Assembly: GCF_016405905.1 (NCBI RefSeq)
Contig: NZ_JAEFCB010000001.1
Coordinates: 372,001-436,000, forward strand
Direction of reading: 5' to 3'
Origin: Variovorax sp. IB41
GTDB lineage: Bacteria; Pseudomonadota; Gammaproteobacteria; Burkholderiales; Burkholderiaceae_C
Length of the DNA: 64,000 nt
Under the pieces are notes generated by a model. That model saw only the letters and a program-made list of their open reading frames with translations, did not search any database and was not told where the DNA came from. Shown here one piece after another: positions 25,407 to 39,219 of the stretch. Positions within the stretch are counted from its first letter, which is position 1; every line of letters starts with the position of its first letter. Both the position numbers and the translations under genes were made by a program.

Positions 25407-26831
25407 ATGAATCCTGCAGCTGCGAATCCGGACGCGTTCCTCGCCCTTCTCTCCCACGGCCTGATCACCGACGCGCAGCACGACGCGGTGCTCGCCCATC
25501 CCGAGACCGCCGCGCTCCCGCCGATTCCCGGCCCCGCGCACGCACTGGCCTGGATGTGCGTGAAGGGCCTGGTCACCCAGGAAGAAATCGACGCCGCCGT
25601 CGAACGGCTCGAGGAGGCCTCGCCGCCCGTCGCCACCGCCGACGATGCAGCGGACATCGCCTACGACGCCGAGGATTTCGTGGAACTCGGCGACCGCGGC
25701 ATCACGCACGAGGCGGTGAACGCGCTCTTCAACGACGGCCTCGTCGATGCCGAGACGCGGGACATGGCCCTGGAGGAAACGCCGCTGGTCGGCAGCGTCC
25801 CCGCCGCACCGAGCGCCACGCTGGCCTGGATGGTGATCGACGGACCGCTGGAGAAAGAACTGTTCGAGGCCACGCGCGCCGAAGTCGCGGCCGAGCCCGC
25901 CTTTGCCATGGCGGCAGACCGAGCCCGCATCGTGGCCGAGGCGCAGCAGGAGATCGCAGCCGATGAAAAGTCGACCGGCGCATGGCAGGCCCGCGCGCAA
26001 GGCAAGCGCCGCTGGGGCACCTGGACCTTCTGGCTGCTCGCGCTGTGCATCACTGGCGGGTGGGCTTGGGATCTCGTCGTGCCGGACAGCGTGCCGGCCT
26101 GCAACGGCGACGCCGCGCGCAAGATGCTGCAGAGCCAGATGCGCCGCCTGTCGATCGATGCCCGCATGCAGACGCCGGACTCGCGCGAGAGATCCGATCT
26201 CACCACTCCGACCGTCAGCGGGTTGCGAGAAGTCGGCTACCGAAAGGACGAGCGCACCCGCGGCTGCATGGCGACAATGATCCTGGAAGACGGGACCAAA
26301 TCGATCGCGTACACGATCGGCCCGGTCCCCGCTGACAACGGCCAGATGACGGTGCGCGGTGCCGACCCGGTCATGGTGGAGGCCCGCTTCGGCAATCTGG
26401 ATGCGAAAGGCAAGCCGCTCTACAACGCCGAGCCCATCGGGCGCGTGGCGGCGGAGAAGGCCTTCCGAGACGGCGTGACCGCCCTGCCGTCGAACTCGGC
26501 TGCCGCGGCGATGCTTGAACGCCAGCGTCGGCGTTCCGGCGCGGGCCTCGCGGCCGCTGTCCCGGAGATCACCGGCCTCGAGCCCACCGGCTCCTGTCGC
26601 GTGCATGAAGACGGCGTGAGCCGGGTCTGCCCGCTGGTCGTCGAATACAACGACCGCGTGCTGGGCACCCTCGGCCGCGCGCAATCGCTGCCGCTGACCG
26701 GCGACTTCACCTTCGTGCCGGACAACGGCGCCTGGCGCATGAGCGACGACTTCGCGAAGCGCTTCAATCGCGCCGTGCTGGAAGCCCGCCTCACCCGCAT
26801 GGGCGTGACGGACGCTGCGATGCCCGAGTAG
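25407..26831 (+). CDS. Hypothetical membrane protein with internal duplication
   Basis: I do not recognise this 474-residue protein. Residues about 14-69 and 107-160 look like two copies of one helical unit: each has a D/H-G-L-x-x-x-x-x-x-D segment, then L-A-W-M-C-V-K-G or L-A-W-M-V-I-D-G, then an acidic helix. A single membrane segment follows at about 204-221 (W-T-F-W-L-L-A-L-C-I-T-G-G-W-A-W), and the C-terminal 250 residues appear soluble with cysteines that could form disulfides (near 233, 288, 392, 401). The layout suggests cytoplasmic repeats and a periplasmic domain. Confidence 0.7.
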   Translation: MNPAAANPDAFLALLSHGLITDAQHDAVLAHPETAALPPIPGPAHALAWMCVKGLVTQEEIDAAVERLEEASPPVATADDAADIAYDAEDFVELGDRGITHEAVNALFNDGLVDAETRDMALEETPLVGSVPAAPSATLAWMVIDGPLEKELFEATRAEVAAEPAFAMAADRARIVAEAQQEIAADEKSTGAWQARAQGKRRWGTWTFWLLALCITGGWAWDLVVPDSVPACNGDAARKMLQSQMRRLSIDARMQTPDSRERSDLTTPTVSGLREVGYRKDERTRGCMATMILEDGTKSIAYTIGPVPADNGQMTVRGADPVMVEARFGNLDAKGKPLYNAEPIGRVAAEKAFRDGVTALPSNSAAAAMLERQRRRSGAGLAAAVPEITGLEPTGSCRVHEDGVSRVCPLVVEYNDRVLGTLGRAQSLPLTGDFTFVPDNGAWRMSDDFAKRFNRAVLEARLTRMGVTDAAMPE

Positions 26832-26854
26832 TTCTTTGGGCGCCTGGTGGGCGC

Positions 26855-27784
26855 CTAGTGCGCGCCCGGCAGCGCGTTGTCGGCCGCCGTCGTGCGGCGC
26901 CCGCGCAGCGCCAGCAGCTCGTTGAACACCAGCGCGCCGATGACCAGCGCACCGCCGGTCAGCACGCTCGCGGCGGGCTCCTCGCCCGCGCCGATCCAGG
27001 CCAGCGCGATGCCGAAGATCACTTCGAGCAGGGCCAGCAACGCGACCTCGGGCGCCTTCAGCACCTGCGCGCACAGCACCGACAGCACGCACGGAATCGC
27101 GAGCTGGAACACCCCCAGGAAGGCCAGCAAACCCAGGTCGTGTGCGCTCGCCTGGAACGGCAAGGCGAAGGGCAAGGTGAACAAAGCGGTGAGCACGGCG
27201 CCGATCAGCACCGCGGGCACCAGGTCGATGTCATGCCCCTTGGCATGCGCATGCTGCACGACGGTCCAGTTGGTGGCGCCGGCGATCGGCACGCACAACG
27301 CAACGAGCGTCCCGAGCAGCGAGCCGCCCACACCGCCTGAAGCGCCCTGCATCAATTGCGTGCCGTACATCCAGCCGATGCCGACACCGGCCACCACGAT
27401 CGCCGCCCACGTGCGCGCAGGCAGCCGATGCCCGATGAAGACGCGCGCGGCCAGCGCGGTGAGCAAGGGCCCGAGCGACATCGTGACCAGCACGCTCGCC
27501 GTCGAGGCCATCGTGAGCGCCACCATGAAGGCCGTGAACATCACGGCCCAGCAGACACCCGAGATCCAGAGTTCGCGCCCGCCGCTGCGCAGCTGCGAGA
27601 ACACGGCGCGCCCCCGCCAAAGCGGCAAGATCACCAGCAGCGCCAGCGTCGTGAAGAGGCTGCGCCAGAAGGTGATCTCGAAACTGTGCGCCTGCGTGAG
27701 ATGCCGTGTGACGACGCCCGCCGTGCCCCACATCAGGGTCACGACGACCATCAGCCACACAGCCCCGCCGTGCGTCAGGCGCAT
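26855..27784 (-). CDS. EamA/DMT-family transporter
   Basis: A 309-residue inner-membrane protein with ten predicted helices and the paired EamA halves of drug/metabolite exporters (W-G-T-A-G-V-V-T-R near the start; A-P-E-V-A-L-L-A-L-L-E-V-I-F-G in the second half, the typical E-V-x-F-G/A motif). Members export amino acids, nucleobases or drugs; no substrate is suggested. It starts 15 bp after the typA stop on the same strand, so it may be the last member of that operon. Confidence 0.92.
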   Translation of the reverse strand: MRLTHGGAVWLMVVVTLMWGTAGVVTRHLTQAHSFEITFWRSLFTTLALLVILPLWRGRAVFSQLRSGGRELWISGVCWAVMFTAFMVALTMASTASVLVTMSLGPLLTALAARVFIGHRLPARTWAAIVVAGVGIGWMYGTQLMQGASGGVGGSLLGTLVALCVPIAGATNWTVVQHAHAKGHDIDLVPAVLIGAVLTALFTLPFALPFQASAHDLGLLAFLGVFQLAIPCVLSVLCAQVLKAPEVALLALLEVIFGIALAWIGAGEEPAASVLTGGALVIGALVFNELLALRGRRTTAADNALPGAH

Positions 27785-27799
27785 GGAACCCTCGGGGGG

Positions 27800-29638
27800 T
27801 CAGGCGGCCTGGGTGTCGCGGCCGGCGCGCTTGCGTTCGTTTTCCTTCAGGAAGCGCTTGCGCAGGCGCACGCTCTTGGGCGTGATTTCGACCAGCTCGT
27901 CGTCCTCGATGAACTCGACGCCGTATTCCAGCGTGAGGTCGATCGGGGGCGTGATCTTGATCGCGTCTTCCTTGCCGCTCACGCGGAAGTTGGTCAGCTG
28001 CTTGGTGCGCGTGGCGTTCACCACGAGGTCGTTGTCGCGGCTGTGGATGCCCACGATCATGCCTTCGTACACCGGATCGTTCGCCTTCACGAACATGCGG
28101 CCGCGGTCGTCCAGCTTGCCCAGCGCGTAGGTGAAGATTTCACCGTCGTCCATCGAGATCAGCACGCCGTTCTTGCGGCCGCCGATGTCGCCCTTGTGCG
28201 CTTCGTAGCTGTCGAAGATGTTGCTGATGAGGCCCGAGCCGCGCGTCAGGTTCAGGAATTCGTTGGTGAAGCCGATCAGGCCCCGCGCCGGAATGCGGTA
28301 CTCCAGGCGCACGCGGCCACGGCCGTCCGGTTCCATGTTGACCAGTTCGCCCTTGCGCTCGCCCAGCGCCTGCATCACGCCGCCCTGGTGGCCTTCTTCG
28401 ATGTCGGCCGTGACCATTTCGATGGGCTCGTGCTTTTCGCCGTTCACGGTGCGGAACACCACGCGCGGCTTGGACACGGCCATTTCAAAGCCTTCGCGCC
28501 GCATGTTTTCCAAGAGGATGGTCAGGTGCAGTTCGCCGCGGCCCATGACTTCGAAGATGCCTTCTTCGTCGGTCTCGCTCACGCGCAGGGCCACGTTGTG
28601 CTGCAGCTCTTTTTGCAGGCGGTCCCAGATCTGGCGGCTGGTGACGAACTTGCCTTCGCGGCCGGCCAGCGGGCTGGTATTCACGCAGAAGTTCATGGTC
28701 AGGGTCGGTTCGTCGACCTTGAGCATGGGCAGCGGCGCGGGCTTGTCCTTGTCGGTCACGGTGACGCCGATGCCGATGTCGGTGATGCCGTTGATCAGCA
28801 CGATTTCGCCGGGGCCGGCTTCGGTCGATTGCACGCGGTCCAGGCCCTGGAAGGTCAGCACCTGGTTGACGCGACCCTTGATGGCCTTGCCGTCCGGACC
28901 TTCCATGACCAGCACGTCGGTCATGGGCCGGAGCGTGCCCTGGCTGATGCGGCCCACGCCGATGCGGCCGACGAATGTCGAGAAGTCGAGTGCGGAGATC
29001 TGCAGCTGCAGCGGCGCTTCAGGGTCGCCCTTCTGTGCCGGCACGTGCTTCAGGATGGTGTTGAAGAGGGCCGACATGTCGGGACCCCACTGCTCGCCCG
29101 CAGCGCCTTCTTCGAGCGACGACCAGCCGTTGATGCCCGAGGCGTACACCACGGGGAAGTCCAGCTGTTCGTCGGTCGCGCCGAGCTTGTCGAACAGGTC
29201 GAAGGCGGCGTTGACCACCTTGTCGGGGTTCGCGCCGGGCTTGTCCACCTTGTTCACGACCAGGATGGGCTTCAGGCCCAGGGCCAGCGCCTTCTTGGTC
29301 ACGAAGCGCGTCTGCGGCATCGGGCCTTCCTGCGCGTCGATCAAGAGCACCACGCCGTCGACCATCGAGAGCGCGCGTTCCACTTCACCGCCGAAGTCCG
29401 CGTGGCCCGGGGTGTCGACGATGTTGATGTGCGTGCCTTCCCAGGTCACGGCGCAGTTCTTGGCCAGGATCGTGATGCCACGTTCCTTTTCGATGGCGTT
29501 GTTGTCCATCACCGTGTCAACGACCTTCTCGTGCTCGGCGAAGGTGCCGGACTGGCGCAGCAGCTGGTCGACCATGGTGGTCTTGCCATGGTCCACGTGG
29601 GCAATGATGGCGATATTGCGGATTTGCTTGGTACTCAT
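27800..29638 (-). CDS. typA: Translational GTPase TypA/BipA
   Basis: A 612-residue ribosome-associated GTPase with roles in assembly and stress. GTP-binding motifs: A-H-V-D-H-G-K-T (13-20), D-T-P-G-H, and [11 protein letters not shown]-like domains follow, and the C-terminal domain has the TypA-specific R-T-K-Q-L-T-N-F-R. Its start overlaps the truB stop by four bases (ATGA). Confidence 0.98.
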   Translation of the reverse strand: MSTKQIRNIAIIAHVDHGKTTMVDQLLRQSGTFAEHEKVVDTVMDNNAIEKERGITILAKNCAVTWEGTHINIVDTPGHADFGGEVERALSMVDGVVLLIDAQEGPMPQTRFVTKKALALGLKPILVVNKVDKPGANPDKVVNAAFDLFDKLGATDEQLDFPVVYASGINGWSSLEEGAAGEQWGPDMSALFNTILKHVPAQKGDPEAPLQLQISALDFSTFVGRIGVGRISQGTLRPMTDVLVMEGPDGKAIKGRVNQVLTFQGLDRVQSTEAGPGEIVLINGITDIGIGVTVTDKDKPAPLPMLKVDEPTLTMNFCVNTSPLAGREGKFVTSRQIWDRLQKELQHNVALRVSETDEEGIFEVMGRGELHLTILLENMRREGFEMAVSKPRVVFRTVNGEKHEPIEMVTADIEEGHQGGVMQALGERKGELVNMEPDGRGRVRLEYRIPARGLIGFTNEFLNLTRGSGLISNIFDSYEAHKGDIGGRKNGVLISMDDGEIFTYALGKLDDRGRMFVKANDPVYEGMIVGIHSRDNDLVVNATRTKQLTNFRVSGKEDAIKITPPIDLTLEYGVEFIEDDELVEITPKSVRLRKRFLKENERKRAGRDTQAA

Positions 29639-30603
29639 GGTGTCGCTTCTGTCTGTTGTGCGTTCAAAAGAATTTGCTGAATTTCGATGGGGTTCAGCAA
29701 GCGCCCCGGGATCAGTTCGTTGGCGGCGACGTGCGCCGTACCGAGAAAGGCGGGCGGCGTGTCGCCAAATACCGCCACGTGGTCGGCGTCGGGCCAGGCG
29801 CCACGGCGGCGCAGGCCGGACAAAAAGCGCCCCGCATCTTCGCTGCCGAGCGTGACGATGGTGTGGCCTTCGACCAGGGATTCGGCAGGCAACAATTGGG
29901 CCAGCCGCTCGTCCTCGCCCATGGCTTCGAGCGCCTCGAGCGTGATGCACTGCGCCACGCCGAAGCCGCCGGTGGCGGTGCGGCGCAGCGACGTGAGGTG
30001 GGCGCCGCAGCCCAGCGCCTCGCCGATGTCTTCGCCCAGCGTGCGGATGTAGGTGCCCTTGCTCACGGAGGCCACGATGCGGATGGCGTTGCCAGCTGAT
30101 TCAGAAGCGGCCTGCGTGACCTTCAGCGCGTGGATCACCACGTCGCGCGGCGCGCGTTCGATCTCGATGCCTTCGCGGGCGTATTCGTAGAGCGCCTTGC
30201 CGTCCTTCTTGAGGGCGCTGTGCATCGGCGGAACCTGGCGGATCGGGCCGGTGAACTGCGTCTCGGCGCGGGCCAGGTCTTCAGCGGTGACGTTCACCGG
30301 GCGCTCGGCAATCACCTCGCCCTCGGCATCGCCGGTCGAGGTCTTGATGCCCAGGCGTGCCGTGGCTTCGTAGGTCTTGTCGGCGTCCAGGTGCAGCTGG
30401 CTGAACTTGGTGGCCGCGCCGAAGCACAGCGGCAAGACGCCGGTGGCCAGCGGATCGAGCGTGCCGGTATGACCCGCTTTTTCGGCACGCAGCAACCACT
30501 TGGCCTTCTGCAAGGCCTGGTTGCTGGAGAGTCCCAGCGGTTTGTCGAGCAACAACACCCCATGCACAGGGCGCCGCTGCACCCTTGTGCGTGGCGCATT
30601 CAT
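29635..30603 (-). CDS. truB: tRNA pseudouridine-55 synthase
   Basis: A 322-residue pseudouridine synthase that modifies U55 in the T-loop of tRNAs. Catalytic Asp50 lies in [12 protein letters not shown]; later motifs K-T-Y-E-A and [10 protein letters not shown] are present. Situated between rbfA (2 bp) and typA (4-bp overlap) in the infB operon. Confidence 0.97.
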   Translation of the reverse strand: MNAPRTRVQRRPVHGVLLLDKPLGLSSNQALQKAKWLLRAEKAGHTGTLDPLATGVLPLCFGAATKFSQLHLDADKTYEATARLGIKTSTGDAEGEVIAERPVNVTAEDLARAETQFTGPIRQVPPMHSALKKDGKALYEYAREGIEIERAPRDVVIHALKVTQAASESAGNAIRIVASVSKGTYIRTLGEDIGEALGCGAHLTSLRRTATGGFGVAQCITLEALEAMGEDERLAQLLPAESLVEGHTIVTLGSEDAGRFLSGLRRRGAWPDADHVAVFGDTPPAFLGTAHVAANELIPGRLLNPIEIQQILLNAQQTEATP

Positions 30604-30605
30604 CG

Positions 30606-30977
30606 CTAGTCGTCTTTCGAGCGCGAAGCGACGGCCTGCGCGATGAGCGCGTTCATGTCGGCCGCACGCTCGGTGGTGCGGTCGAACAGGAAGTGCAGCG
30701 TCGGCACGGTGTGAATATGGAGGCGCTTGAACAGGCCGTTGCGCAGGAACCCTGCAGCCTGGTTCAGCGCGTCGGTGGTCTCGGTCACGTCGCCCGTGAG
30801 CATGCTGAAGTAGATCTTCGCGTGCGCATAGTCGGGCGTGACCTCGACCGCCTGGATCGTGACCATGCCCACGCGCGGGTCCTTCAACTCGCGCGCGATC
30901 AGCTCCGTCAGATCCCGCTGGATCTGGTCGGCAACCTTGAACGCGCGATTGGGGGCGGCGGCTTTTCTCTTGGGCAT
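30606..30977 (-). CDS. rbfA: Ribosome-binding factor A
   Basis: A 123-residue KH-like protein that matures the 16S rRNA 5' end of the 30S subunit. Recognised by [18 protein letters not shown] start (here [12 protein letters not shown]), [18 protein letters not shown], and P-T-L-H-F-L-F-D near the end. Lies 21 bp after infB. Confidence 0.97.
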   Translation of the reverse strand: MPKRKAAAPNRAFKVADQIQRDLTELIARELKDPRVGMVTIQAVEVTPDYAHAKIYFSMLTGDVTETTDALNQAAGFLRNGLFKRLHIHTVPTLHFLFDRTTERAADMNALIAQAVASRSKDD

Positions 30978-30998
30978 GGACTCTTTCGCTTCGAACGC

Positions 30999-33971
<2,973 letters not shown>

Positions 33972-33995
33972 ATTGGTTTCGTGCCTCCATGACCA

Positions 33996-35489
33996 TCACT
34001 CTTGGCCGGCGAACCAATGTTCGCGGGCTTTCAAGATGAGGGCTTTGGCGTCATCGGCGCTGTGGCCGGTGATCTCGGTGAGTTCATCGACCGCGAGGTC
34101 GGCGAGGTCGTCACGGGTGTTCACACCCGCTTCGGCCAACTTGGGAATCAGCTCGGGGTCCAGGCCTTCGAGGTCGCGCAGGTTCTGCGACACCGGCGAC
34201 TGGGTCTCCACGCCCTCTTCCTTGGCGATTTCCATGGTCAGCAGCGCATCCTTGGCACGCGAGCGCAGCTCATTGATGGTGTCTTCGTCGAACGCTTCGA
34301 TCTCCAGCATTTCGGAAATCGGCACATAGGCGACTTCTTCCAGGCTGTTGAAGCCTTCGGCGATCAGGATGTCGGCGATTTCTTCATCGACGTCGAGCTT
34401 TTCCATGAAGAGCTTGCGGCTGGCATCCGTTTCGGTCGCCTGCTTCTGGGCCGACTCGTTGGCGTCCATGATGTTGATCTTCCAGCCGGTGAGGTCGGAA
34501 GCCAGGCGCACGTTCTGGCCGCCGCGGCCGATGGCGATGGCGAGGTTTTCCTCGTCGACCACCACGTCCATGGCGTGCTTTTCTTCGTCCACCACGATCG
34601 AGGACACGTTGGCCGGGGCCAGGGCGCCGATCACGAACTGGGCCGGGTCTTCGCTCCACAGCACGATGTCCACGCGCTCGCCGGCGAGCTCGTTGGTCAC
34701 GGCGTTCACGCGGGTGCCGCGCACGCCGACGCAGGTGCCGATCGGATCGACGCGCTTGTCGTGCGAGAGCACGGCGATCTTGGCGCGCGAACCCGGGTCG
34801 CGGGCGCAGCTCTTGATTTCGAGGAGGCCCTGCTCGATTTCGGGCACTTCCTGGCGGAACAGCTCGATCATGAATTCAGGCGCCGAGCGCGACAGGATGA
34901 TCGGCGCGCCGCGCAGCGTCAGGTCGACTTCCATGATCATGGCGCGCACGCGGTCGCCGTTGCGCAGGTTCTCCTTGGCGATCATCTCGCTGCGGCGCAG
35001 GCGCCCTTCGACGCGGCCGGCCTCCACGATGATGTCGCCCTTGTCCAGGCGCTTGACGGTGCCCACGAAGATCTTGTCGCCGCGCGACATGAAATCGTTG
35101 AGCAGCATCTCGCGCTCGGCGTCGCGGATCTTCTGCAGGATCACCTGCTTGGCGGCCATGGCGCCGATGCGGCCGATCGGCACCGAGTCCACCGCTTCTT
35201 CGATGTACTCGCCGACTTCGATGTCCGACATTTCTTCCTTGGCTTCGAACAGGAGGATTTCCTGGTCGGGCAGCTGCAGGCCGGCCTCGTCGGGAACAAC
35301 GTGCCAGCGGCGGAAGGTTTCGTAGTCGCCGCTGTCGCGATCGACCGCGACGCGGATGTCCACATCGCCCTGATGGAGCTTCTTGGTGGCTTGCGCCAGT
35401 GCGGATTCGACCGCGCCGAAGACGACGTCACGTTCGACGTTCTTCTCGCGCGAGATCGCATCCACCAACATCAACATTTCGCGATTCAT
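33996..35489 (-). CDS. nusA: Transcription termination/antitermination factor NusA
   Basis: A 497-residue RNA polymerase-associated factor. The N-terminal domain starts [11 protein letters not shown]1 domain near 135-200 ([10 protein letters not shown]); two KH domains ([24 protein letters not shown]); and two acidic C-terminal repeats. ATG 35489 is the conserved start; sequence upstream is unrelated. Lies between rimP and infB. Confidence 0.98.
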   Translation of the reverse strand: MNREMLMLVDAISREKNVERDVVFGAVESALAQATKKLHQGDVDIRVAVDRDSGDYETFRRWHVVPDEAGLQLPDQEILLFEAKEEMSDIEVGEYIEEAVDSVPIGRIGAMAAKQVILQKIRDAEREMLLNDFMSRGDKIFVGTVKRLDKGDIIVEAGRVEGRLRRSEMIAKENLRNGDRVRAMIMEVDLTLRGAPIILSRSAPEFMIELFRQEVPEIEQGLLEIKSCARDPGSRAKIAVLSHDKRVDPIGTCVGVRGTRVNAVTNELAGERVDIVLWSEDPAQFVIGALAPANVSSIVVDEEKHAMDVVVDEENLAIAIGRGGQNVRLASDLTGWKINIMDANESAQKQATETDASRKLFMEKLDVDEEIADILIAEGFNSLEEVAYVPISEMLEIEAFDEDTINELRSRAKDALLTMEIAKEEGVETQSPVSQNLRDLEGLDPELIPKLAEAGVNTRDDLADLAVDELTEITGHSADDAKALILKAREHWFAGQE

Positions 35490-35505
35490 GCCACCACTCC
35501 TCTGG

Positions 35506-36153
35506 TCAGTCCGGAACATTCGTTCCGTCGTCAATATCCGAAAAACCCGGTTGGGTTTTGGCCTTGCGGCCCTTGAAATCCACAATGGGCGCGAGCCGCG
35601 CGTCGCGCAGCTCGTCCAGCACGAAGCCCAGCGCCCGCAACGGTGCAGGCGCGCGCTTCTTGCTCACTTTTTGACCCGGCTTGGGCTCGGGCGCATCGCT
35701 CCAGACGATTTGCCAGCCCGGGGCTGAGTCAGCCCCTTCTGCCTTTTCAGCACGCTCCAGCGTGCCGCGAAATTTCTTGCGGGTGGCGGACACCTGGCCC
35801 GCCGCCGCCGCGCCCATAGGCACCTTGAGCGTGATGTCGATCACCGCGCCCACGAAACGCTCGAAATCCTGCTCGTTGCGCAACGGCCTGTCGATACCGG
35901 GCGAGGACACCTCGAGCCGCTTGTAATCGACACCATCGACCTCGAGCGCGAACTGCAGCTGGCGCGTCACCTTCTCGCAGTCCTCGACCGTCACGAAAGG
36001 CTCCGGCACGCCTGCAGCCACAGCTTCAGAAGTGGGGGCCGTCCAGGGCAAATCAATCGTCACGCGCAGCAATCCCCCGGCCGAGCGTTCGATCTCGACC
36101 AGGTCGTAGCCAAGACCGGCCACGGTTTGTTCCACTATTTGCTGCAATGCCAC
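35506..36153 (-). CDS. rimP: Ribosome maturation factor RimP
   Basis: A 215-residue 30S maturation factor, first gene of the rimP-nusA-infB-rbfA-truB-typA operon. Recognised by [14 protein letters not shown], the D-C-E-K-V-T-R-Q-L segment and [10 protein letters not shown]. It starts at GTG 36153. It has a longer C-terminal tail than E. coli RimP (about 150), including the Lys-rich Q-K-V-S-K-K-R segment. Confidence 0.95.
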   Translation of the reverse strand: MALQQIVEQTVAGLGYDLVEIERSAGGLLRVTIDLPWTAPTSEAVAAGVPEPFVTVEDCEKVTRQLQFALEVDGVDYKRLEVSSPGIDRPLRNEQDFERFVGAVIDITLKVPMGAAAAGQVSATRKKFRGTLERAEKAEGADSAPGWQIVWSDAPEPKPGQKVSKKRAPAPLRALGFVLDELRDARLAPIVDFKGRKAKTQPGFSDIDDGTNVPD

Positions 36154-36181
36154 GTGTTCGAAAGTGCCTTTTAAATACTCA

Positions 36182-36224
36182 ATTCGCCGAATTCGCGATA
36201 TCCGCCTCTGCGAATACGGCGAAT
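36182..36224. promoter_or_regulatory. Long inverted repeat in the rimP-nusA-infB leader
   Basis: ATTCGCCGAATTCGC (36182-36196) and GCGAATACGGCGAAT (36210-36224) are reverse complements at 14 of 15 positions, separated by 13 bp. It lies 29-71 bp upstream of the rimP start. A TATTTA -10-like sequence sits between it and rimP on the minus strand, so the repeat could be an operator or, if transcription starts further upstream, a leader hairpin. Confidence 0.6.
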
Positions 36225-36278
36225 GCCTGGTGCTGAAATCACTCAGCGACGTAACGAATGATCAAGAATGCATAGACC

Positions 36279-36310
36279 AAAAAAAACGGGCGGTTGGTAC
36301 CCGCCCGTTT
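36279..36310 (-). terminator. Rho-independent terminator after the MFS gene
   Basis: On the minus strand AAACGGGCGG and CCGCCCGTTT form a perfect 10-bp stem with a 7-base loop, followed by a run of eight T in total. It ends transcripts of the MFS gene before the rimP promoter region. Confidence 0.92.
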
Positions 36311-36366
36311 GGTCGTGAGCCTCGAATTATATGCTATTCGTGTGATAAATGAAGGGGCATTGCAGT

Positions 36367-37563
36367 TCAGACAGTCATTGGACGACGAGATTTCGACCAG
36401 ACCACTGCAAACAACACCGCCCCGAGCGCCAATGCCGCCGCCGCAACCAGCAATGGCTGCTCGAAGGAGCCGGTGCGCTGCGCCAGGGGCGCCGCGAACA
36501 GCGGTCCGATGATCTGCCCCACCCCATAGGACGCCGTCGCATAACCGATCAGCCCGGCCGCCGCATTGCCGCGCAGCCGGCGCGCCTCCCGCATCGCGAA
36601 AAGCGTGATGGCAGTGAACGGCATGCCCAGCAGCAGGCTTCCCAGCGCAAAACCAACGATCGTGGGCCACGCCACGGACAGCACCACGCCCAGCGCCTGC
36701 AACGCATAGGCGGCCGCCAGCAACAGGCGGTTGTCCCAGTGGATGGGCGCGCGGGCGCCGATCAACGCGCCCGGAATGATCGCCGCACCGAACAGCGGCC
36801 AGAAGAAATCAGGCCACGACGATCCCGGCAGCGCCTGGCGCGCGATCACCGGCAGGAAGGTGGCCGTGATGATGTAGCCGAAGCCCGCCAGCCCATAGAG
36901 CGCGACCAGCCAGATCGCATCGCTGCGATCCGCGCCGGATGCGGTCACGCGGCTTGCGGTCACAGGGGCCTTCGCACCGCCGTTTTGCGCGGATTCACCG
37001 TCATCGAACACCCGCCAGATCACCGCCACGAGCACCACGGCCAGCAGCCCCAGGCCGATCCACCCTACCTCGGAACCCCAGCGCCCCAGCGCGCCGCCGA
37101 GCAGCCCGGTCATGGCAATGCCGATGCCCGGCCCGGTGTAGATCACGCCAGCCAGCGTCGGCGAATTCGTTTCGGCCAGCCGCCGCAGGCCCCAGCCCGA
37201 GGCAAAGACGAAGACCCAGGCGCTCATCACGCCCGCCGCCGCGCGCAGGATGCCCCAGCCTGCAAAGCTGTGGAGCAGGCCCATGCCGATCAGCAAAGCG
37301 GCGGTCGCGGCCAGCCCGCCCCGGACCATGCTCGACGCCTTGATCCCGATGGCGGCGCAGCTCACCGCCCCAAGGAAATAGCCCAGGTAATTGAGCGACG
37401 CCAGCACCCCGCCCCCGGCCAGCTCCAGTTTTCCCTCGCCCAGCATGATGGGCAGCATGGGCGTGAAGGCGAAGCGCCCGAGGCCCATCGCCACCGCCAG
37501 GGTGACCATGCAGGCCAGCGCCGCGCGCCAGGCGCCGCGGCGGTCCTGTCCGTTTACCGACAT
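36367..37563 (-). CDS. YbfB/YjiJ-family MFS transporter
   Basis: A 398-residue inner-membrane carrier with about twelve hydrophobic segments. The early M-G-L-G-R-F-A-F-T-P-M-L-P segment (26-38) and L-N-Y-L-G-Y-F-L-G near 57-65 are the YbfB/YjiJ signature. Substrate unknown; these proteins are usually annotated as exporters. It follows yejF by 19 bp on the same strand, so it may be read from the yej promoter and ends at a strong terminator. Confidence 0.92.
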   Translation of the reverse strand: MSVNGQDRRGAWRAALACMVTLAVAMGLGRFAFTPMLPIMLGEGKLELAGGGVLASLNYLGYFLGAVSCAAIGIKASSMVRGGLAATAALLIGMGLLHSFAGWGILRAAAGVMSAWVFVFASGWGLRRLAETNSPTLAGVIYTGPGIGIAMTGLLGGALGRWGSEVGWIGLGLLAVVLVAVIWRVFDDGESAQNGGAKAPVTASRVTASGADRSDAIWLVALYGLAGFGYIITATFLPVIARQALPGSSWPDFFWPLFGAAIIPGALIGARAPIHWDNRLLLAAAYALQALGVVLSVAWPTIVGFALGSLLLGMPFTAITLFAMREARRLRGNAAAGLIGYATASYGVGQIIGPLFAAPLAQRTGSFEQPLLVAAAALALGAVLFAVVWSKSRRPMTV

Positions 37564-37582
37564 TTCTTCTTCTCTTTTCGTT

Positions 37583-39214
37583 CTATTCCAGCAGCGCAGC
37601 GGCCACCAGTTTCTGCGTATAGGGATGCGCCGGCGCATCGAGCACGCGCTCGACCGACCCGGTTTCGAGGATCGCCCCGTCCTTCATCACGATGACCTGG
37701 TGCGCCATGGCGCGGATCACCTCGACGTCGTGGGTGATCAAGAGGTAGCTCAGCCCGCGCTCGCGCTGCAGACGCTGCAGCAGGCCCAGCACCTGTTTCT
37801 GGATCGTCACGTCGAGCGCGCTGGTCGGCTCGTCGAGCACCAGCAGTTGCGGATCGACGATCAGCGCGCGCGCGATCGCCAGCCGCTGCCGCTGGCCGCC
37901 CGAGAACTCGTGCGGGTAGCGGTCGAGCAGCGCGGGAAACTGCGCCTCGGTCAGCCCCACGTCCGCCAGCGCCGCGAGCGAACGGGCCCGGCGCGCCTTC
38001 GTGTCGAGTTCGGGCGCGTGAACGCGCAGCCCCTCCCCCACGATCTGCTCGACTGTCATGCGCGGCGAGAGCGAGGAGAACGGGTCCTGGAACACCACCT
38101 GCATCGTGCGGCGAAGGGCCAGGTCCGACGCGCGATCGACCGCCCACCCCTTGCCGTCCACCTTCAGCTCGCCCCCATGCTTGAGCAGCCCGAGCGCCGC
38201 GAGCGCCAGCGTCGACTTGCCCGAGCCCGATTCGCCGACCACGCCCAGCGTCTCGCCCGGCACGATGCGGAAATCGGCGCCCTGCACGGCGATGAATTCG
38301 CCCTTGCGGAACCAGCCGGCAAAGCCCGGCCTCGCCACCGGATAGCTCACGCGCAAGGCCTTGGCCTCGAGCACCGGCGCGGCATCCGCACGCGCGGCCA
38401 CCGCCGCCACGTCGCGCTCCGGATGGCTGTCGATCAGCTTGCGGGTGTAGGCGTGCTGCGGGGCATCGAACACGGTCGCCACCGCACCGTGCTCGACGAT
38501 GTGGCCGTTCTCCATCACCGCCACGCGGTCGGCGAAACGGCGCACGAGGTTCAGGTCATGCGTGATCAGCAGCACGGCCATGCCGTACTTGCGCTGCAGC
38601 TCGGCCAGCAGCTCGAGGATCTGCGCGCGCACCGTGACGTCCAGCGCCGTGGTCGGCTCGTCGGCCAGCAGGAGGCGCGGCTTGCAGGCAAGCGCCATCG
38701 CGATCATTGCGCGCTGGCGCTGGCCGCCCGAGAGCTGGTGCGGAAACGACCGCGCCCGCCGCGCCGGCTCGGGAATGCCGGTGTCCGCCAGCAGCTGGAC
38801 GGCCGCCGCCTGCGCCGCGCGGGCCGACAGCCCCTCGTGCAGCTCGAGCACCTCGGAGATCTGGTCGCCCACGCTGTAGAGCGCGTTGAGCGCGGTCATC
38901 GGCTCCTGGAAGATCATCGCGATCTCCTTGCCGCGGATGCCGCGCAGCTCGCGCTCCGGAATCGCCAGCAGGTCGCGCGCGCCCTGCGACGGCTCGGGGC
39001 CGAAGAGCCGTGCGACGCCCGCGAGATCGGCGTTCTGCACCAGCCGCAGCAGAGACAGTGCCGTGACGGTCTTGCCCGAGCCCGATTCGCCCACCAGCGC
39101 AAGCTTTTCGCCCGCGCCGATCTGGAAGTCGACGCCATGCACGACCTCCTTGCCGCCGAAGGAAACCCGCAGGCCCTTCACGTCGAGCAGGGGCTTCTTC
39201 GTTGTTGGATTCAT
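37583..39214 (-). CDS. yejF: Peptide ABC transporter ATPase with two fused nucleotide-binding domains (YejF)
   Basis: A 543-residue protein with two ABC ATPases. Domain 1: Walker A G-E-S-G-S-G-K-T (42-49), signature L-S-G-G-Q (161-165), Walker B L-L-L-A-D-E-P (181-187). Domain 2: G-E-S-G-S-G-K-S (327-334), F-S-G-G-Q (438-442), L-L-V-L-D-E-P (457-463). It powers the YejABE importer for peptides such as microcin C-type compounds. An in-frame GTG at 39223 would overlap the yejE stop as GTGA and is a possible alternative start three codons upstream. Confidence 0.95.
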   Translation of the reverse strand: MNPTTKKPLLDVKGLRVSFGGKEVVHGVDFQIGAGEKLALVGESGSGKTVTALSLLRLVQNADLAGVARLFGPEPSQGARDLLAIPERELRGIRGKEIAMIFQEPMTALNALYSVGDQISEVLELHEGLSARAAQAAAVQLLADTGIPEPARRARSFPHQLSGGQRQRAMIAMALACKPRLLLADEPTTALDVTVRAQILELLAELQRKYGMAVLLITHDLNLVRRFADRVAVMENGHIVEHGAVATVFDAPQHAYTRKLIDSHPERDVAAVAARADAAPVLEAKALRVSYPVARPGFAGWFRKGEFIAVQGADFRIVPGETLGVVGESGSGKSTLALAALGLLKHGGELKVDGKGWAVDRASDLALRRTMQVVFQDPFSSLSPRMTVEQIVGEGLRVHAPELDTKARRARSLAALADVGLTEAQFPALLDRYPHEFSGGQRQRLAIARALIVDPQLLVLDEPTSALDVTIQKQVLGLLQRLQRERGLSYLLITHDVEVIRAMAHQVIVMKDGAILETGSVERVLDAPAHPYTQKLVAAALLE

Positions 39215-39219
39215 GTCGC

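Noticed and set aside
27356..29680. 774-codon plus-strand frame opposite the DMT transporter and typA
   Set aside because: Antisense shadow spanning two real genes; composition is typical of spurious frames.
34002..35576. 524-codon plus-strand frame opposite nusA
   Set aside because: Antisense shadow of a well-conserved NusA gene; no recognisable domain.
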